This document shows, piece after piece, positions 17,501 through 26,296 of a stretch of 38,195 nucleotides of DNA. This DNA comes from Bryobacterales bacterium. GTDB taxonomy: Bacteria; Acidobacteriota; Terriglobia; Bryobacterales; Bryobacteraceae. The position numbers and the translations under genes are program-made. The notes beneath the pieces were generated by a model, which saw nothing but the letters and a program-made list of their open reading frames with translations, was not told the DNA's origin and ran no database searches. Every line of letters starts with the position of its first letter. Positions within the stretch are counted from its first letter, which is position 1. The stretch is from positions 1 through 38,195 of the forward strand of contig JADLBD010000052.1 of assembly GCA_020847975.1 (NCBI GenBank), written 5' to 3'.

Positions 17501-17665
17501 GGAACTACAAGCATCTACGGTCTGGGGATCAACGCCCAGGGGCAATCACTGGCGCCCGATTCCCGCTGGCTGGTGTTGAAGACCGCGGACGGAAAATACA
17601 GCACGCAGAACCAGCAGGTTGGCTTCCCGTTCCAGGCTCAGTTCGGCATCCGTTTCCTGTTCTGA
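14564..17665 (+). CDS. TonB-dependent receptor with carboxypeptidase-regulatory-like domain (Oar-like)
   Basis: A 1033-aa outer-membrane protein. A signal peptide (MRLLQNVLCASLLFAAMLFG, 1-20) is followed by a carboxypeptidase-regulatory-like Ig fold (about 28-115: GQIVGTVFDANHAAVPDATI, GQYRAVQLDPGQYNI), a plug domain (about 120-250, with LQNLPINGRRFQDF and a GAEYGRSSGG-like region) and a beta barrel ending in QFGIRFLF with the terminal Phe typical of barrel insertion. Such receptors are expanded in Solibacter-type genomes and are thought to import glycans or other large compounds. The ligand cannot be read from the sequence. A TPR-like secreted protein and an MFS transporter follow downstream, which suits an uptake function but does not prove it. 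Confidence 0.93.
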   Translation: MRLLQNVLCASLLFAAMLFGQADANKGQIVGTVFDANHAAVPDATIKITNTATGLVRELKTSGIGQYRAVQLDPGQYNITAEAPGFAVTTLQGVTVSVGSAIGIDITLQVQATTTTVEVSESIVNVALPAPTTVIGSAALQNLPINGRRFQDFAVLTPSVQVDPSRSQISFVGQRGINSNIMVDGADYNQPFFGGIRGGERSNSIITVPQSSVQEFQAVTTGYAAEYGRSSGGILNVISKSGTNEYHGEGFYQNRNSELSKEGPIPVTNLDKPGTLINVKPAESLQQWGGAIGGPIKKDKLFFFVSYEQQHSTQPRRVVFPSLIGFTPLAANTPAYNFYKALEQPFDKVNNAGAGTVKADYILKNGSRLTFRYNRSGSEETNAVTVGGAIEAFTNNALNNEGVEQDRVHFGTAQYTAIISPNVVNDLKFSGSYEERPRLANSQQPGIIASTIGTYGTRNFLPTVQWDRRFQVTDSLSLIHGSHSFKFGTDIAKLTTAQTFGFDQFGTFTINSSNVNQILDILSGAGSVQNRWDSSTVSYSRQIGNLAVLYGATMAALFAQDSWRVTRTLTLDYGVRWEGQWSPAVDSNNTALVSKVNGTLFPNGARTDVTRIPNALKQVMPRVGLAWNPTKDGKLVVRAHTGMFYAATPLLIYSDPTGNFRTPPNNVRLFLSNRANGTIYQQFKAAGVDLNQYTPDKLPIIGLDAVQNAAAFGLGATPDPYLGAGTTAVATDFVNPRSFQTGLGTDYRVTNNWVAGVQFNYVNTVHLERNRDYNLPIPIVSDASQRPMFGIASGGTRLRPISTLGQINMRESSARSMYRGMTISNQYKGKKLNAGVFYTVAQTYSDDDNERDSGGQGAMNSFNYVQDYGYSNLDARHQFASYAVYTLPLGFELSGTFRIRSGLPINPRTGADTNQDGASTDRPLESPGIPFARNAFRNRAIYGDDLRILKSFRLKNEASRIQLSAEFFNLFNIDNVVFGGTTSIYGLGINAQGQSLAPDSRWLVLKTADGKYSTQNQQVGFPFQAQFGIRFLF

Positions 17666-17712
17666 TCGTCTCGAGGGCATCCGCCGGCGCGGGTGCTACG
17701 ATACGAAGGGGA

Positions 17713-19362
17713 ATGATGCGTTTTTCTGCCATCCTCCTTCTCGCCGCCTTCCCATTGCTCGCCGCCGGGCAATGGGAGGATTGCCGTTCGGGTCCGTTCG
17801 AAGTCTGGACGAACGGCTCTGACCGCGATGCGCGCCAGTTGCTGGTGCGGCTCGAACAGGTTCGCTACATGTTGGGCAAACTGCTGGGGAACAAGGATCC
17901 GGCGTCTCTCTGGCCGATACACGTGCTGGCGATGAAGGGAAAGCAGGTCTCCGCCACGCAGTGGGTTCTAGGGCGGGAGGCGTGGGTCAGCGTGTTGCCG
18001 GCGGGAGCCGCGCCTTCGCGGCAGTGGATGAGGCAAGCGGCGCAAATGTTGCTTGAATCGAACGCGCGCCGCATGCCGCGATACTGGGAAGACGGTCTGG
18101 AAGATCTGTTATCCACGCTGGAGGCGCAGGGGCCGAAAATCACTTTCGGGTTGCCGCCCCCGCCGGCTGAGCGGACTCTCGATTGGGCGCGCGTCCAGTA
18201 TCTCGCTACGAATTCCGACTACGCTGTTCGTTTTCGCGTGCTGGTGAACAACATGCAGCAGGGCGCGGACGAAGATGTCGCCTACCGCAACTCCCTCGGG
18301 GTCAGTAAAGCCGATCTCGAAGCGCAAGTGAAGAAGTACTTCGATTCCGGCCAGTTCCCGCCGGCTACGCTGAGTGGGCGGCCGATTGTGGAAAAGGATT
18401 TCGTGATGCATCCGCTCGAGGAATCGCGCGTCACCGCTGCCATCGCCGATGCGACCGGAAATCCGAAGCTTTCTCCGGCGGGCTCAATGGAATCGGCGGA
18501 GGCGCTGGGGCTCGAGGCCGCCCGAACGGGGGAGAAAGCCAAGGCCCTCGAGTGGCTGAAGCAGGCTATTGCCGCAGGCAGCAGGAGCGCGCAGGTGTAT
18601 CTCGATTACGGAAAGCTGGCCGAGGGCTTCAAAGCCCGGCAGGACGCCTTTGTCGAAGCGGCGAAGAAGAACTCGCGCTGGGCTGAACCCTACATCGAGT
18701 TGGCGAATCTCGAGAAGACACCCGAACGGCAGGCGTTCTACCTGAAGACCGCCGCCAAACTGAACCCGCGCGACGGCGCGCTGTGGCTCCGCCTGGCTCG
18801 GGCTCAGTTGGAAGCCAAGCAGTTCACAGACGCTTCGAAATCCTGGTTCGCGGCCGAGATGGCCGCTCCCACGCCGGAAGAGCGCGCCGCCGTGAGCGAA
18901 GCCCGGCGGAAGTTCGAGGTGGAGATTGCCGATCGCGAGGCAGCGGAGCGCAAACGGATCGCCGACGAGAAGCAGCGGGAACTCGAGCGGCTCAAGGAAC
19001 AGGCGCTCAATGAAGTCAAGGCTGCCGAGGCAAAGGCCAATCAGTCACTGAAGCCTCTCGATTCCCGGCGGAAAGTAGAGCAGTGGTGGGATGACAAGAC
19101 TCCTTGGGAAAGAATCAGCGGCCAGTTGCAGAAGGTAGATTGCCTGGGCAAATCCGCCCGCATCTGGATTCTGCCTGCCGGCGGCAAGTTGGTGAGCCTG
19201 TGGATTCCCGATCCGGGCCAGATTGTGGTGATCGGCAACGGGGAGGCTTCGCTCGGATGCGGCGTGCAGCGTCCGGCGCGGAATTGCACGGTCGACTACA
19301 AGCCGCGCAAGGATCCAAAACAGGGCACGCTGGGCGACGCGGCGGTGATCGAGTTCCGTTGA
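17713..19362 (+). CDS. secreted TPR-like protein with coiled coil
   Basis: A 549-aa protein with an N-terminal signal peptide (MMRFSAILLLAAFPLLAAG). Residues 20-220 form a domain with conserved Trp and aromatic positions that I do not recognise; the arrangement (FEVWTNGSDRDARQLLVRLE) resembles acidobacterial proteins with a degenerate peptidase-like domain before TPR repeats. Residues 260-400 hold helical repeats (EWLKQAIAAGSRSAQVYLDY, FYLKTAAKLNPRDGALWLRL) of TPR type. A charged coiled coil (about 400-440, DREAAERKRIADEKQREL) precedes a C-terminal beta-rich domain with three Cys residues. It sits 48 bp downstream of the receptor and 1 bp before the MFS gene, so probably one transcript. Likely periplasmic; function unknown. 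Confidence 0.8.
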   Translation: MMRFSAILLLAAFPLLAAGQWEDCRSGPFEVWTNGSDRDARQLLVRLEQVRYMLGKLLGNKDPASLWPIHVLAMKGKQVSATQWVLGREAWVSVLPAGAAPSRQWMRQAAQMLLESNARRMPRYWEDGLEDLLSTLEAQGPKITFGLPPPPAERTLDWARVQYLATNSDYAVRFRVLVNNMQQGADEDVAYRNSLGVSKADLEAQVKKYFDSGQFPPATLSGRPIVEKDFVMHPLEESRVTAAIADATGNPKLSPAGSMESAEALGLEAARTGEKAKALEWLKQAIAAGSRSAQVYLDYGKLAEGFKARQDAFVEAAKKNSRWAEPYIELANLEKTPERQAFYLKTAAKLNPRDGALWLRLARAQLEAKQFTDASKSWFAAEMAAPTPEERAAVSEARRKFEVEIADREAAERKRIADEKQRELERLKEQALNEVKAAEAKANQSLKPLDSRRKVEQWWDDKTPWERISGQLQKVDCLGKSARIWILPAGGKLVSLWIPDPGQIVVIGNGEASLGCGVQRPARNCTVDYKPRKDPKQGTLGDAAVIEFR

Positions 19363-19363
19363 C

Positions 19364-20572
19364 ATGCGTCCTTTCCTCCCCGCGCGCTGGCTGGCTGTTG
19401 GCGCATTTACCCTTTTCACTGCTCTGAACTATCTCGACCGGCAGACGCTGGCCGCGCTCGCTCCGCAGTTGAAGACGGAGTTTCATCTCTCGAATGAAGA
19501 CTACGGCTGGCTGCAGTCGGCGTTCTACATTGTCTACGCATTGTGCGCTCCGATTGCCGGCCTCTTCATCGATCGTGTGGGATTGAGCGCGGGGGCCATG
19601 GTCAGCATCGTGGTGTGGTCCTTGGCGGCCGCCGCAACGGGTCTTGTGGATGGGCTCGCGGGTTTGTTCGCCTGCCGCATGCTGCTGGGCGCCGCCGAGG
19701 CCGGCGGGATTCCCGCCTTCGGAAAGGCCAGCGCCACCTATCTGCATCCGAGCGAGCGCGCCCTGGGAACGGGAGTCAACCAGCTTGGGCTCAGCCTGGG
19801 CAGCATGGCGGCGCCGCTTCTCGCCTTTTTTCTTGCGGAACGCTTCGGATGGCGCGCCGCGTTTGTTGCCGCGGGCGGGGTGGGCCTGTTCTGGGTGCCG
19901 CTCTGGCGGGCAGTTCACCGCCGCGCCGGGGAAGGATCGGCTGTTGCCTTAGACGCGCCTGTTTCCTCGGCTTCTGAAGTGGCTCGCGACCGGAGACTGT
20001 GGACGCTGGTTTTCGGCAACATCCTGGTCATGACCGTCTACAGTTTGTGGACGAACTGGACTACCATCTTTCTGGTGCAGCAGTATCACCTCTCCCCGGC
20101 CGAGGCGAACCAGCGGTATGCCTGGATTCCCCCCATTTTTGCTACCTTCGGCGGACTGTTCGGCGGATGGCTGGCCCTCCGTTTGATGAAGCAAGGCGCT
20201 ACGGTGATGCAGGCCCGTGATCGCTCGATCCTCGCCGGCTGCATTGCACTGCTGGCGACCATGGCCGTTCCCCTCATGCGAGAGCCTGGATGGGCCATCG
20301 CCATGGTTTCGGTTTCCTTCTTTTGCTCGGTGGCGGTGAGCGCCAACATGTATGCACTTCCGCAGGACATCTTTGGCGCGAGGCGGGCAGCCTTCGCCGT
20401 GGCGGCTATCACGTCCGGCTACGGGCTGATGTTGACCTTCTTCTCCCCTCTGGTGGGCCGCCTGGTGGATGGCTACGGATTCCTGCCTGTTTGCATCCTC
20501 TCCTCCGCGCTGCCGCTCGCAGGTTGGGCGCTGCTGAAATCCACCACTTTCCGCCAGGAGGCCGGCGCTTGA
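19364..20572 (+). CDS. major facilitator superfamily transporter
   Basis: A 402-aa protein with about 12 membrane helices. The first helix leads into NYLDRQTLAALAPQLKTEF, and residues around LFIDRVGL and the helix 4 region AAEAGGIPAFGKASATYLHPSERALGTG match the anion:cation symporter (sugar acid/glucarate/hexuronate) branch of the MFS. It is preceded by 1 bp from the TPR-like gene and its stop overlaps the TTG of the glycosyltransferase fusion gene, so the genes are cotranscribed. Substrate is probably a small organic or sugar acid; this is inference from the subfamily pattern only. Confidence 0.88.
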   Translation: MRPFLPARWLAVGAFTLFTALNYLDRQTLAALAPQLKTEFHLSNEDYGWLQSAFYIVYALCAPIAGLFIDRVGLSAGAMVSIVVWSLAAAATGLVDGLAGLFACRMLLGAAEAGGIPAFGKASATYLHPSERALGTGVNQLGLSLGSMAAPLLAFFLAERFGWRAAFVAAGGVGLFWVPLWRAVHRRAGEGSAVALDAPVSSASEVARDRRLWTLVFGNILVMTVYSLWTNWTTIFLVQQYHLSPAEANQRYAWIPPIFATFGGLFGGWLALRLMKQGATVMQARDRSILAGCIALLATMAVPLMREPGWAIAMVSVSFFCSVAVSANMYALPQDIFGARRAAFAVAAITSGYGLMLTFFSPLVGRLVDGYGFLPVCILSSALPLAGWALLKSTTFRQEAGA

Positions 20573-22674
20573 AGCAGCGTCTCAAAGCATTGTGGTTCGG
20601 CCTGCTTGGCAAGCATCCCGAGGCAGTGGTGGTCAGCTTCTCCACCGGGGCTCCGGACAAGGTGAAGGCCATGGTGGAAGAGGTGCGTAAACTGATCCCC
20701 GATCGGCGTCATTTTGTCGTCGGCGGCGATCCCCGTGTCGAAGGGGTGGAACCAGTCGATCTCCGCGCCCTGCGCCGGTATCGCATCGGCATGGCCGCCG
20801 TCCTGTTTGACGGAGACAGCGCCTACGCCTCGCTGCGCCGGGCGGCCTTTCTTCGCGCGCCGCGGAAGATTCTTGCCTACAATGCGAATCTCGAGCGGCA
20901 TCATCTGCAACCGGAGACCTGGCTCGCCTCGCTGCTGTTCTGGTGCGGCGTTCCGCTGGACCGCATTTATCTGCGCCCCCGCTGGTTATGGTGGTTCACC
21001 CGCGACCGGACGGCCGTTCCCCACGACACGACGGTGAGAAAGGGAAGGCTGCCGCGTCCGGGTCACCGGCGAATCGGAGTGTTGACTCCTTTTATTCCGT
21101 ATCCGCTTTCCCACGGCGGCGCGGTCCGGCTGTATCATCTGCTGCGTGAGACGGCTATTGATTACGATGTCTATCTGTTCGCCTTCCGGGAAAACGAGGA
21201 TCCAGCCGATATCGAGCCATTGCTGGAGTTCTGCTCCTACGCCAGCCTGGTGGGCAAGCCGCGCTACCGCGAGCCGCGGTGGGCGACCCTGCTGCCTCCC
21301 GAGGTCAAGGAGTATGAATCTCCGCCCATGCGCGCGCTGCTCGAACGCGTGCGCCGCGAGCATCATCTCGAACTGATTCAGGTGGAGTACACGCAACTGG
21401 CTCGCTATCCGGGGGACATCCTCGTGGAGCACGACGTCACCTTTGACCTCTACGGGCAGTTACACCGGCGGCAACGGTCTGTAGCCTCCTGGTGGAACTG
21501 GGTACGCTGGCTGCGCTTTGAGCGGAGCGCTGTTCGCCGCTACAACCGCGTGGTGACGATGTCGGAAAAGGATGCGCGTCTTCTGGGCGCTGGGAACGTG
21601 CAAGTCATTCCGAACGGCGTCGACCTCAATCGCTTCCGCCCTTACCCCGAGATGCCGGGGCAGCGTCTGCTGTTCATCGGCAGCTTCCGCCATTTTCCGA
21701 ACGTGACTGCGTTCCGCTTCTTTACCGGGGAGGTTTGGCCGCGGCTTCGTGACCGGTTTCCCGAGATGACGGTCACCGTGGTGGCTGGTCCGCAGCCCGA
21801 GTTGTACTGGCGGCCGGAGCGGGATGACGACCGGGTCCGCATCCTCGGCTTTGTGGCCGATGTCCGCCCGCTGTACCACGAGGCGAATATTGTCCTTGTG
21901 CCGACTCTCGTCTCGGCGGGAACCAACGTCAAGGTATTGGAAGCCATGGCCATGGAGCGCGCGATGGTCACGACAACTTCCGGCTGCGGCGGCATTCCGG
22001 TCGAGCATGAAAAGCACGTCTGGATTGCGGACGGCGCAGCCGCCTTCGCCGAGGGCATCGGCCGCCTGGCGTCTGATCCCGGCCTGCGCCGCATGCTTGC
22101 CGCCAATAGCTATTTGCTTGTCGCGGAGCGCTTCGATTGGGCTAAACTTGGCCAGATGCAGCGCGACCTGATTGCCGGAACGCTTCCGGAGAAATTGTTC
22201 CTCCGGGTTGGCACACCAGCCGACCTGGCGCGCGTTCGGCAGATTCAAGCGGCGGCCCTGCCGTCTTCCCGCTGGGATGCGGAGCAGTACCTGCGCCATG
22301 AATTCCTGGTTGCCTGCTATGACGGGGTGATCGCGGGATTCATCGTGGCTCGCAAGACCGCGCCCGACGAACGAGAGGTCCTCAACATCGCCGTTCTTCC
22401 CGAATACCGTAGTTTGGGGATCGGCGAAGCTCTCTTGCGGGCGCTGGTATTCAGCGGAGAGACGGGTGATGTGTTCCTCGAGGTACGGGAGTCGAATGAC
22501 GTCGCTCGCCGGCTCTATGAGCGGGTGGGTTTTGAAGACGTGGGACGCCGTCCGGGGTACTACGAGGACCCGCCTGAGACCGCGGTGATCATGAGAATTG
22601 CGGTAACCGGGGCTGACAGGAGCCTTCACGAGGGGGCCACGCCCGCGGGCCGCCGCAGTGAGCGGCGGAAGTAG
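20569..22674 (+). CDS. glycosyltransferase family 4 fused to a RimI-like GNAT acetyltransferase
   Basis: The 701-aa protein has three parts. Residues 1-150 form an uncharacterised N-terminal domain (VVVSFSTGAPDKVKAMVEEV). About 160-530 is a GT-B glycosyltransferase: RIGVLTPFIPYPLSHGGAVR, then VIPNGVDLNRFRP, a FVADVRPLY region, and VPTLVSAGTNVKVLEAMAM before the E-x7-E loop. About 540-680 is a GNAT domain with the RimI pattern: LNIAVLPEYRSLGIGEALL (acetyl-CoA binding), EVRESNDVARRLYERVGF and GYYEDPPETAVIM. The TTG start overlaps the MFS stop (TTGA) and AGGAGG lies seven bases upstream; the frame is open for 93 further codons upstream but that part is inside the MFS gene. The fusion could acetylate a sugar or protein linked to the glycosylation. 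Confidence 0.88.
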   Translation: MKQRLKALWFGLLGKHPEAVVVSFSTGAPDKVKAMVEEVRKLIPDRRHFVVGGDPRVEGVEPVDLRALRRYRIGMAAVLFDGDSAYASLRRAAFLRAPRKILAYNANLERHHLQPETWLASLLFWCGVPLDRIYLRPRWLWWFTRDRTAVPHDTTVRKGRLPRPGHRRIGVLTPFIPYPLSHGGAVRLYHLLRETAIDYDVYLFAFRENEDPADIEPLLEFCSYASLVGKPRYREPRWATLLPPEVKEYESPPMRALLERVRREHHLELIQVEYTQLARYPGDILVEHDVTFDLYGQLHRRQRSVASWWNWVRWLRFERSAVRRYNRVVTMSEKDARLLGAGNVQVIPNGVDLNRFRPYPEMPGQRLLFIGSFRHFPNVTAFRFFTGEVWPRLRDRFPEMTVTVVAGPQPELYWRPERDDDRVRILGFVADVRPLYHEANIVLVPTLVSAGTNVKVLEAMAMERAMVTTTSGCGGIPVEHEKHVWIADGAAAFAEGIGRLASDPGLRRMLAANSYLLVAERFDWAKLGQMQRDLIAGTLPEKLFLRVGTPADLARVRQIQAAALPSSRWDAEQYLRHEFLVACYDGVIAGFIVARKTAPDEREVLNIAVLPEYRSLGIGEALLRALVFSGETGDVFLEVRESNDVARRLYERVGFEDVGRRPGYYEDPPETAVIMRIAVTGADRSLHEGATPAGRRSERRK

Positions 22675-22829
22675 GATTTCGGATAAAAATATCTGAAAGA
22701 AGCGCGGCGTGCGACGGCGAAGCGCGAGCGGATCGATAACGATCGACAGGCCCTCCCTTGTGATATGCTGTCCCTCAACCGACAGCCAAGATGGAAACTG
22801 CGGTTCAGTAGTGTCTTTGGGAGGTTCGT

Positions 22830-25800
22830 ATGCTTCGATCCAGGGTCTTCGCTGGCTCTGTCTTTGTCGCGCTGCTGTCCAGTGGCGCTTCACTCTTCGG
22901 TCAAACCGCGACCGGCAACATTATTGGGCATGTCACAGATTCCACAGGTTCGCTTCTGCCGGGAGTCACCGTGACCGCCCTCAATCCTGAAAAAGGCATC
23001 ACCCAACGCACCGTCAGCGACGAGCAGGGGATCTATCGTTTCTTCTACCTGGATCCCGCCTCGTATAAGCTCACCTTTACAAAAGACGGATTCGCCACCC
23101 TCGAGCGCGACGGGTTGGCTTTGCGTTCCAACGACACGCTCACCGTCGACGTGCAGTTGAACGTCGGCAACGTAGTGGAAAAACTTGAGGTCAACGCCGC
23201 GGCGCCGCTTCTCGAGACCGCCACCTCCACCACCGGCACCGTGCTTGCCGGCAGCCAGATGAACGCGCTGCCCATCATGCAGCGCTACACCTGGATGACG
23301 ATGTACATGATGCCCGGCGTCACCAGCATGAACGGCTTCCACATCGCCGGTCAGCGGGACCGCGGCGTCGGCTACTCCATGGACGGCATCTCGGGCACGG
23401 AACCCGTGCGCGGCGGCGTCGCCACCAACCGCATCATGTCCACCACGCAGAATGCCATCCAGGAAGTGAAGATGGTCACCACCGTGCTGCCCGCTGAAAA
23501 CGGCCATTCGGCCGGCGGCATGCTCAGCGCGACTTACAAATCGGGCAGCAACCAGTTACACGTCGAGGCCGAAGACCGCTATGTCGGTAACCCGATGCTG
23601 CACCGCGCTTACTTCAACCTCGGCAATGCGCCGTTTGGCTATCACGAACTTGCTGACCTCGTCAGCGGTCCCGTCTACCTTCCCAAACTCTACAACGGCA
23701 AGAACCGGACCTTTTTCCTCTTCGGATATTCGCGGCACAACGAGGTGTACGACCAATCGGTGTTTGCCGATGTGCCCACACCGGACATGCTGAACGGCAA
23801 CTTCTCGTTCAACGGACTCGGGTATCCGATTTACGATCCGGCCAGCACGCGTCAGGTAAACGGGCAATGGACTCGCGATCCTTTCGCCGGCAACATCATT
23901 CCCAAGAACCGCTTCGACCCGGCGGTGAATAACTTCCTCGGCCATCAGCCATGGGCGGCTCCGAATAACGTGGCAGGTTCGGGATTCATCGACAAACTGG
24001 GGCCCCACTCGAATTTCAGCGATAACAGCCATTACACGTCGTTCCGTTCGCGCTACGACATCAAGATCGATCACAACATCAGCGACAAGAACCGCCTGTT
24101 CGGCCGCTACTCCTGGGTGCAGAACCGCGCTCATGGGAACCAGATCGGTTTGAACTGGGGCATGCTCGACGGCAACTACGTGCTGGCGCCCAGCGACCAG
24201 ATCAACGCCGTCATCTCCGACACGCATGTTTTCAGCCCCACCCTCATCAACGAAATCCGGCTCGGCGCGAATCACCGCAAGGAATCCCGCACGCCCCCGG
24301 GAATCAATGAGAATTGGGCCCAGCAACTGGGGATTCCCGGCGTTCCCGGTAATACCTTCCCATCGTTCTTCAACTCCGGCGGCGGAGCGTTTTACAACGC
24401 CACGTTCCCCGGCGCTCCGTATTATCAGGCGGACGAAAACTACACCTTCCAGGAGAACCTGACCAAGGTCGTCAGCCGCCACACTTTCAAGATGGGCTAC
24501 GAACTGCTGCGGACCCGCGCCAATGTCTTCAGCCAATCGCAACCGGGCGGCATCTTCCGGTTCGGGGGAACGGATCTTCCCTTTACGCCCAACACCGGCA
24601 ACGATTTTGCCGCGTTCCTCCTCGGCTCGGTGACGCGCGCCGATTTCAACACGTATCTCGCCAACTGGCTGCCCCGCTGGTGGAGCCATGCGCTCTACTT
24701 CCAGGATGATTGGACCTTCAGCCCGCGCCTGACCTTCAACCTGGGACTGCGCTGGTCCTACGAAAGCCCGTTCCAGACGAAGTACGGGCAGCAAAGCCAG
24801 TTTGATCCCACGGCCACCGATCCCGTGAGCGGCATGAAGGGCGCGATCCTGCATCCTTCCGGTCCCCTCGGCAACAACAGCTACAAGCACTTCCAGCCGC
24901 GCATCGGTCTGGCGTACAAAGTCAACGACAAGGTCGTGTTCCGTGGAGGCTTCGGGTTGACCACCATCGACCTGTTCACCACCGACTTCAACCAGAACTT
25001 CGAGGAATACGCCACCGCGGTCAGTGTGCAGCGTCCCTCGGGCGATCCGCGGCCCGCGTTCTTCCTGAGCCAGGGCCCGGGAAACATCGCGTTCAACATA
25101 CTCCCCAATGGCACGTCGCCGTTCGTTGGTGTCAACTACAGCGGGCGCAGCGCCACCCGCTATGACCCCTCGCTGCACAACCCCTACACCATGAACTGGA
25201 ACGCTACCGTGCAGTATCAGTTCGCTCCCTCATGGTTGCTGGAACTCAGCTACCAGGGCTCTTCGGGCGTCGGGTTGCTGAATGCCTGGGACACCAACAC
25301 CGTTCCGCTCAACATCTCTACCGACCCCACGTTCCTGAATGGCGTCTATCAGAACTATCAGAACTATCGTCCCTTCCCGAACTTCGGGGCGATTAACATG
25401 TGGAGTAACTTCAGCCACTCGAGTTTCCATTCCGGCTCGGTCAAAGTGGAGAAGCGCTCCTCCTACGGGCTCATGCTGACTTCGTTCTACACGTGGTCAC
25501 ACGCCATCGATGAGTGCGACGCCGACGGCGTCTGCACGGGAGAGACGTTCTACAACCGCGCCCTCGAAAAAGGCACGGCCGGATTCAACATCACCAACCG
25601 GAACGTTACCTACCTGACCTACGAACTGCCCGTGGGACGCGGCCGGCACTTCATGAACAGCGGCGGCGTGAAGGATTACATCCTGGGCGGCTGGAACGCT
25701 TCCATCATCCAAACCTTCCAAACCGGAGTGCCGGTGAACTTCACCGTCTCCGGGAGCCCGAACCGCTACCTGCCCGGCAACGGCGTGCAACGGCCGAACC

Positions 25801-26192
25801 TGAGCCAGGCATTGGATCAGGTTGCTGTCCCGAACTGGTCCATTGGCGACCGCTTCAACAACAGCCTGAAGAATCCCATGTGGAATATCGGGGCTTTCGC
25901 CAACCCGGCGGCCTTCACCGCCGGCACGCTGGGGCGCAACATGATCACCGGCCCGGGTATGAACTGGACGCAGGTGTCGCTGGCGAAATTCATTACCTTG
26001 AAGGAGAAGTACAAATTCCAGATTCGCTACGACATCAACAACGTGTTCAAGCAGCCGAACTTCACTAACCCGAGTTCGGTGGTGAACATCGCCAGCCCAG
26101 GGTTGTTCGGCAAGCCTACGGGAACCGTGGGCGGATGGTGCTGCCTTGGCGGACAGTTCGTCAGCACCCTGGTCATGATGTTCATGTTCTGA
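22830..26192 (+). CDS. TonB-dependent receptor with carboxypeptidase-regulatory-like domain (second copy)
   Basis: A 1120-aa outer-membrane receptor of the same architecture as the one at 14564: signal peptide (MLRSRVFAGSVFVALLSSGA), carboxypeptidase-regulatory-like domain (about 27-115, NIIGHVTDSTGSLLPGVTV), plug (about 120-250) and a long barrel ending in aromatic MFMF. The sequences differ strongly along the barrel, so the two are not a recent duplication. Start ATG 22830 has GGGAGG seven bases upstream. Near the C-terminus, at about residues 1101-1106, it has GWCCLGG, a Cys pair unusual for a barrel strand. It is not tightly coupled to its upstream gene (155-bp gap). The imported compound is unknown. 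Confidence 0.93.
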   Translation: MLRSRVFAGSVFVALLSSGASLFGQTATGNIIGHVTDSTGSLLPGVTVTALNPEKGITQRTVSDEQGIYRFFYLDPASYKLTFTKDGFATLERDGLALRSNDTLTVDVQLNVGNVVEKLEVNAAAPLLETATSTTGTVLAGSQMNALPIMQRYTWMTMYMMPGVTSMNGFHIAGQRDRGVGYSMDGISGTEPVRGGVATNRIMSTTQNAIQEVKMVTTVLPAENGHSAGGMLSATYKSGSNQLHVEAEDRYVGNPMLHRAYFNLGNAPFGYHELADLVSGPVYLPKLYNGKNRTFFLFGYSRHNEVYDQSVFADVPTPDMLNGNFSFNGLGYPIYDPASTRQVNGQWTRDPFAGNIIPKNRFDPAVNNFLGHQPWAAPNNVAGSGFIDKLGPHSNFSDNSHYTSFRSRYDIKIDHNISDKNRLFGRYSWVQNRAHGNQIGLNWGMLDGNYVLAPSDQINAVISDTHVFSPTLINEIRLGANHRKESRTPPGINENWAQQLGIPGVPGNTFPSFFNSGGGAFYNATFPGAPYYQADENYTFQENLTKVVSRHTFKMGYELLRTRANVFSQSQPGGIFRFGGTDLPFTPNTGNDFAAFLLGSVTRADFNTYLANWLPRWWSHALYFQDDWTFSPRLTFNLGLRWSYESPFQTKYGQQSQFDPTATDPVSGMKGAILHPSGPLGNNSYKHFQPRIGLAYKVNDKVVFRGGFGLTTIDLFTTDFNQNFEEYATAVSVQRPSGDPRPAFFLSQGPGNIAFNILPNGTSPFVGVNYSGRSATRYDPSLHNPYTMNWNATVQYQFAPSWLLELSYQGSSGVGLLNAWDTNTVPLNISTDPTFLNGVYQNYQNYRPFPNFGAINMWSNFSHSSFHSGSVKVEKRSSYGLMLTSFYTWSHAIDECDADGVCTGETFYNRALEKGTAGFNITNRNVTYLTYELPVGRGRHFMNSGGVKDYILGGWNASIIQTFQTGVPVNFTVSGSPNRYLPGNGVQRPNLSQALDQVAVPNWSIGDRFNNSLKNPMWNIGAFANPAAFTAGTLGRNMITGPGMNWTQVSLAKFITLKEKYKFQIRYDINNVFKQPNFTNPSSVVNIASPGLFGKPTGTVGGWCCLGGQFVSTLVMMFMF

Positions 26193-26207
26193 AAACCGGT
26201 GCCGAAT

Positions 26208-26239
26208 GCCGGCTCTATTTCTTCGGAGGTGGAGCCGGC
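26208..26239. terminator. hairpin between convergent receptor and secreted-protein genes
   Basis: GCCGGCTC (26208-26215) pairs with GAGCCGGC (26232-26239) around a 16-nt loop. It lies 15 bp after the stop of the receptor and 57 bp past the end of the convergent gene, so it can serve both. A near-identical hairpin is at 27882-27913. No U run follows, so it may be a REP-like element rather than a classical terminator. Confidence 0.6.
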
Positions 26240-26296
26240 GCAAACTGAGCCTGGTGGACGAGGGTTTCGCAAGAAAGAGCGTGGCGAACACTCCTG

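Noticed and set aside
20290..20568. upstream extension of the glycosyltransferase fusion
   Set aside because: It lies inside the MFS gene in another frame; the TTG at 20569 has a perfect ribosome binding site.
21460..25178. long minus-strand frames opposite the glycosyltransferase fusion and second receptor
   Set aside because: They mirror well-supported genes and show no domain.
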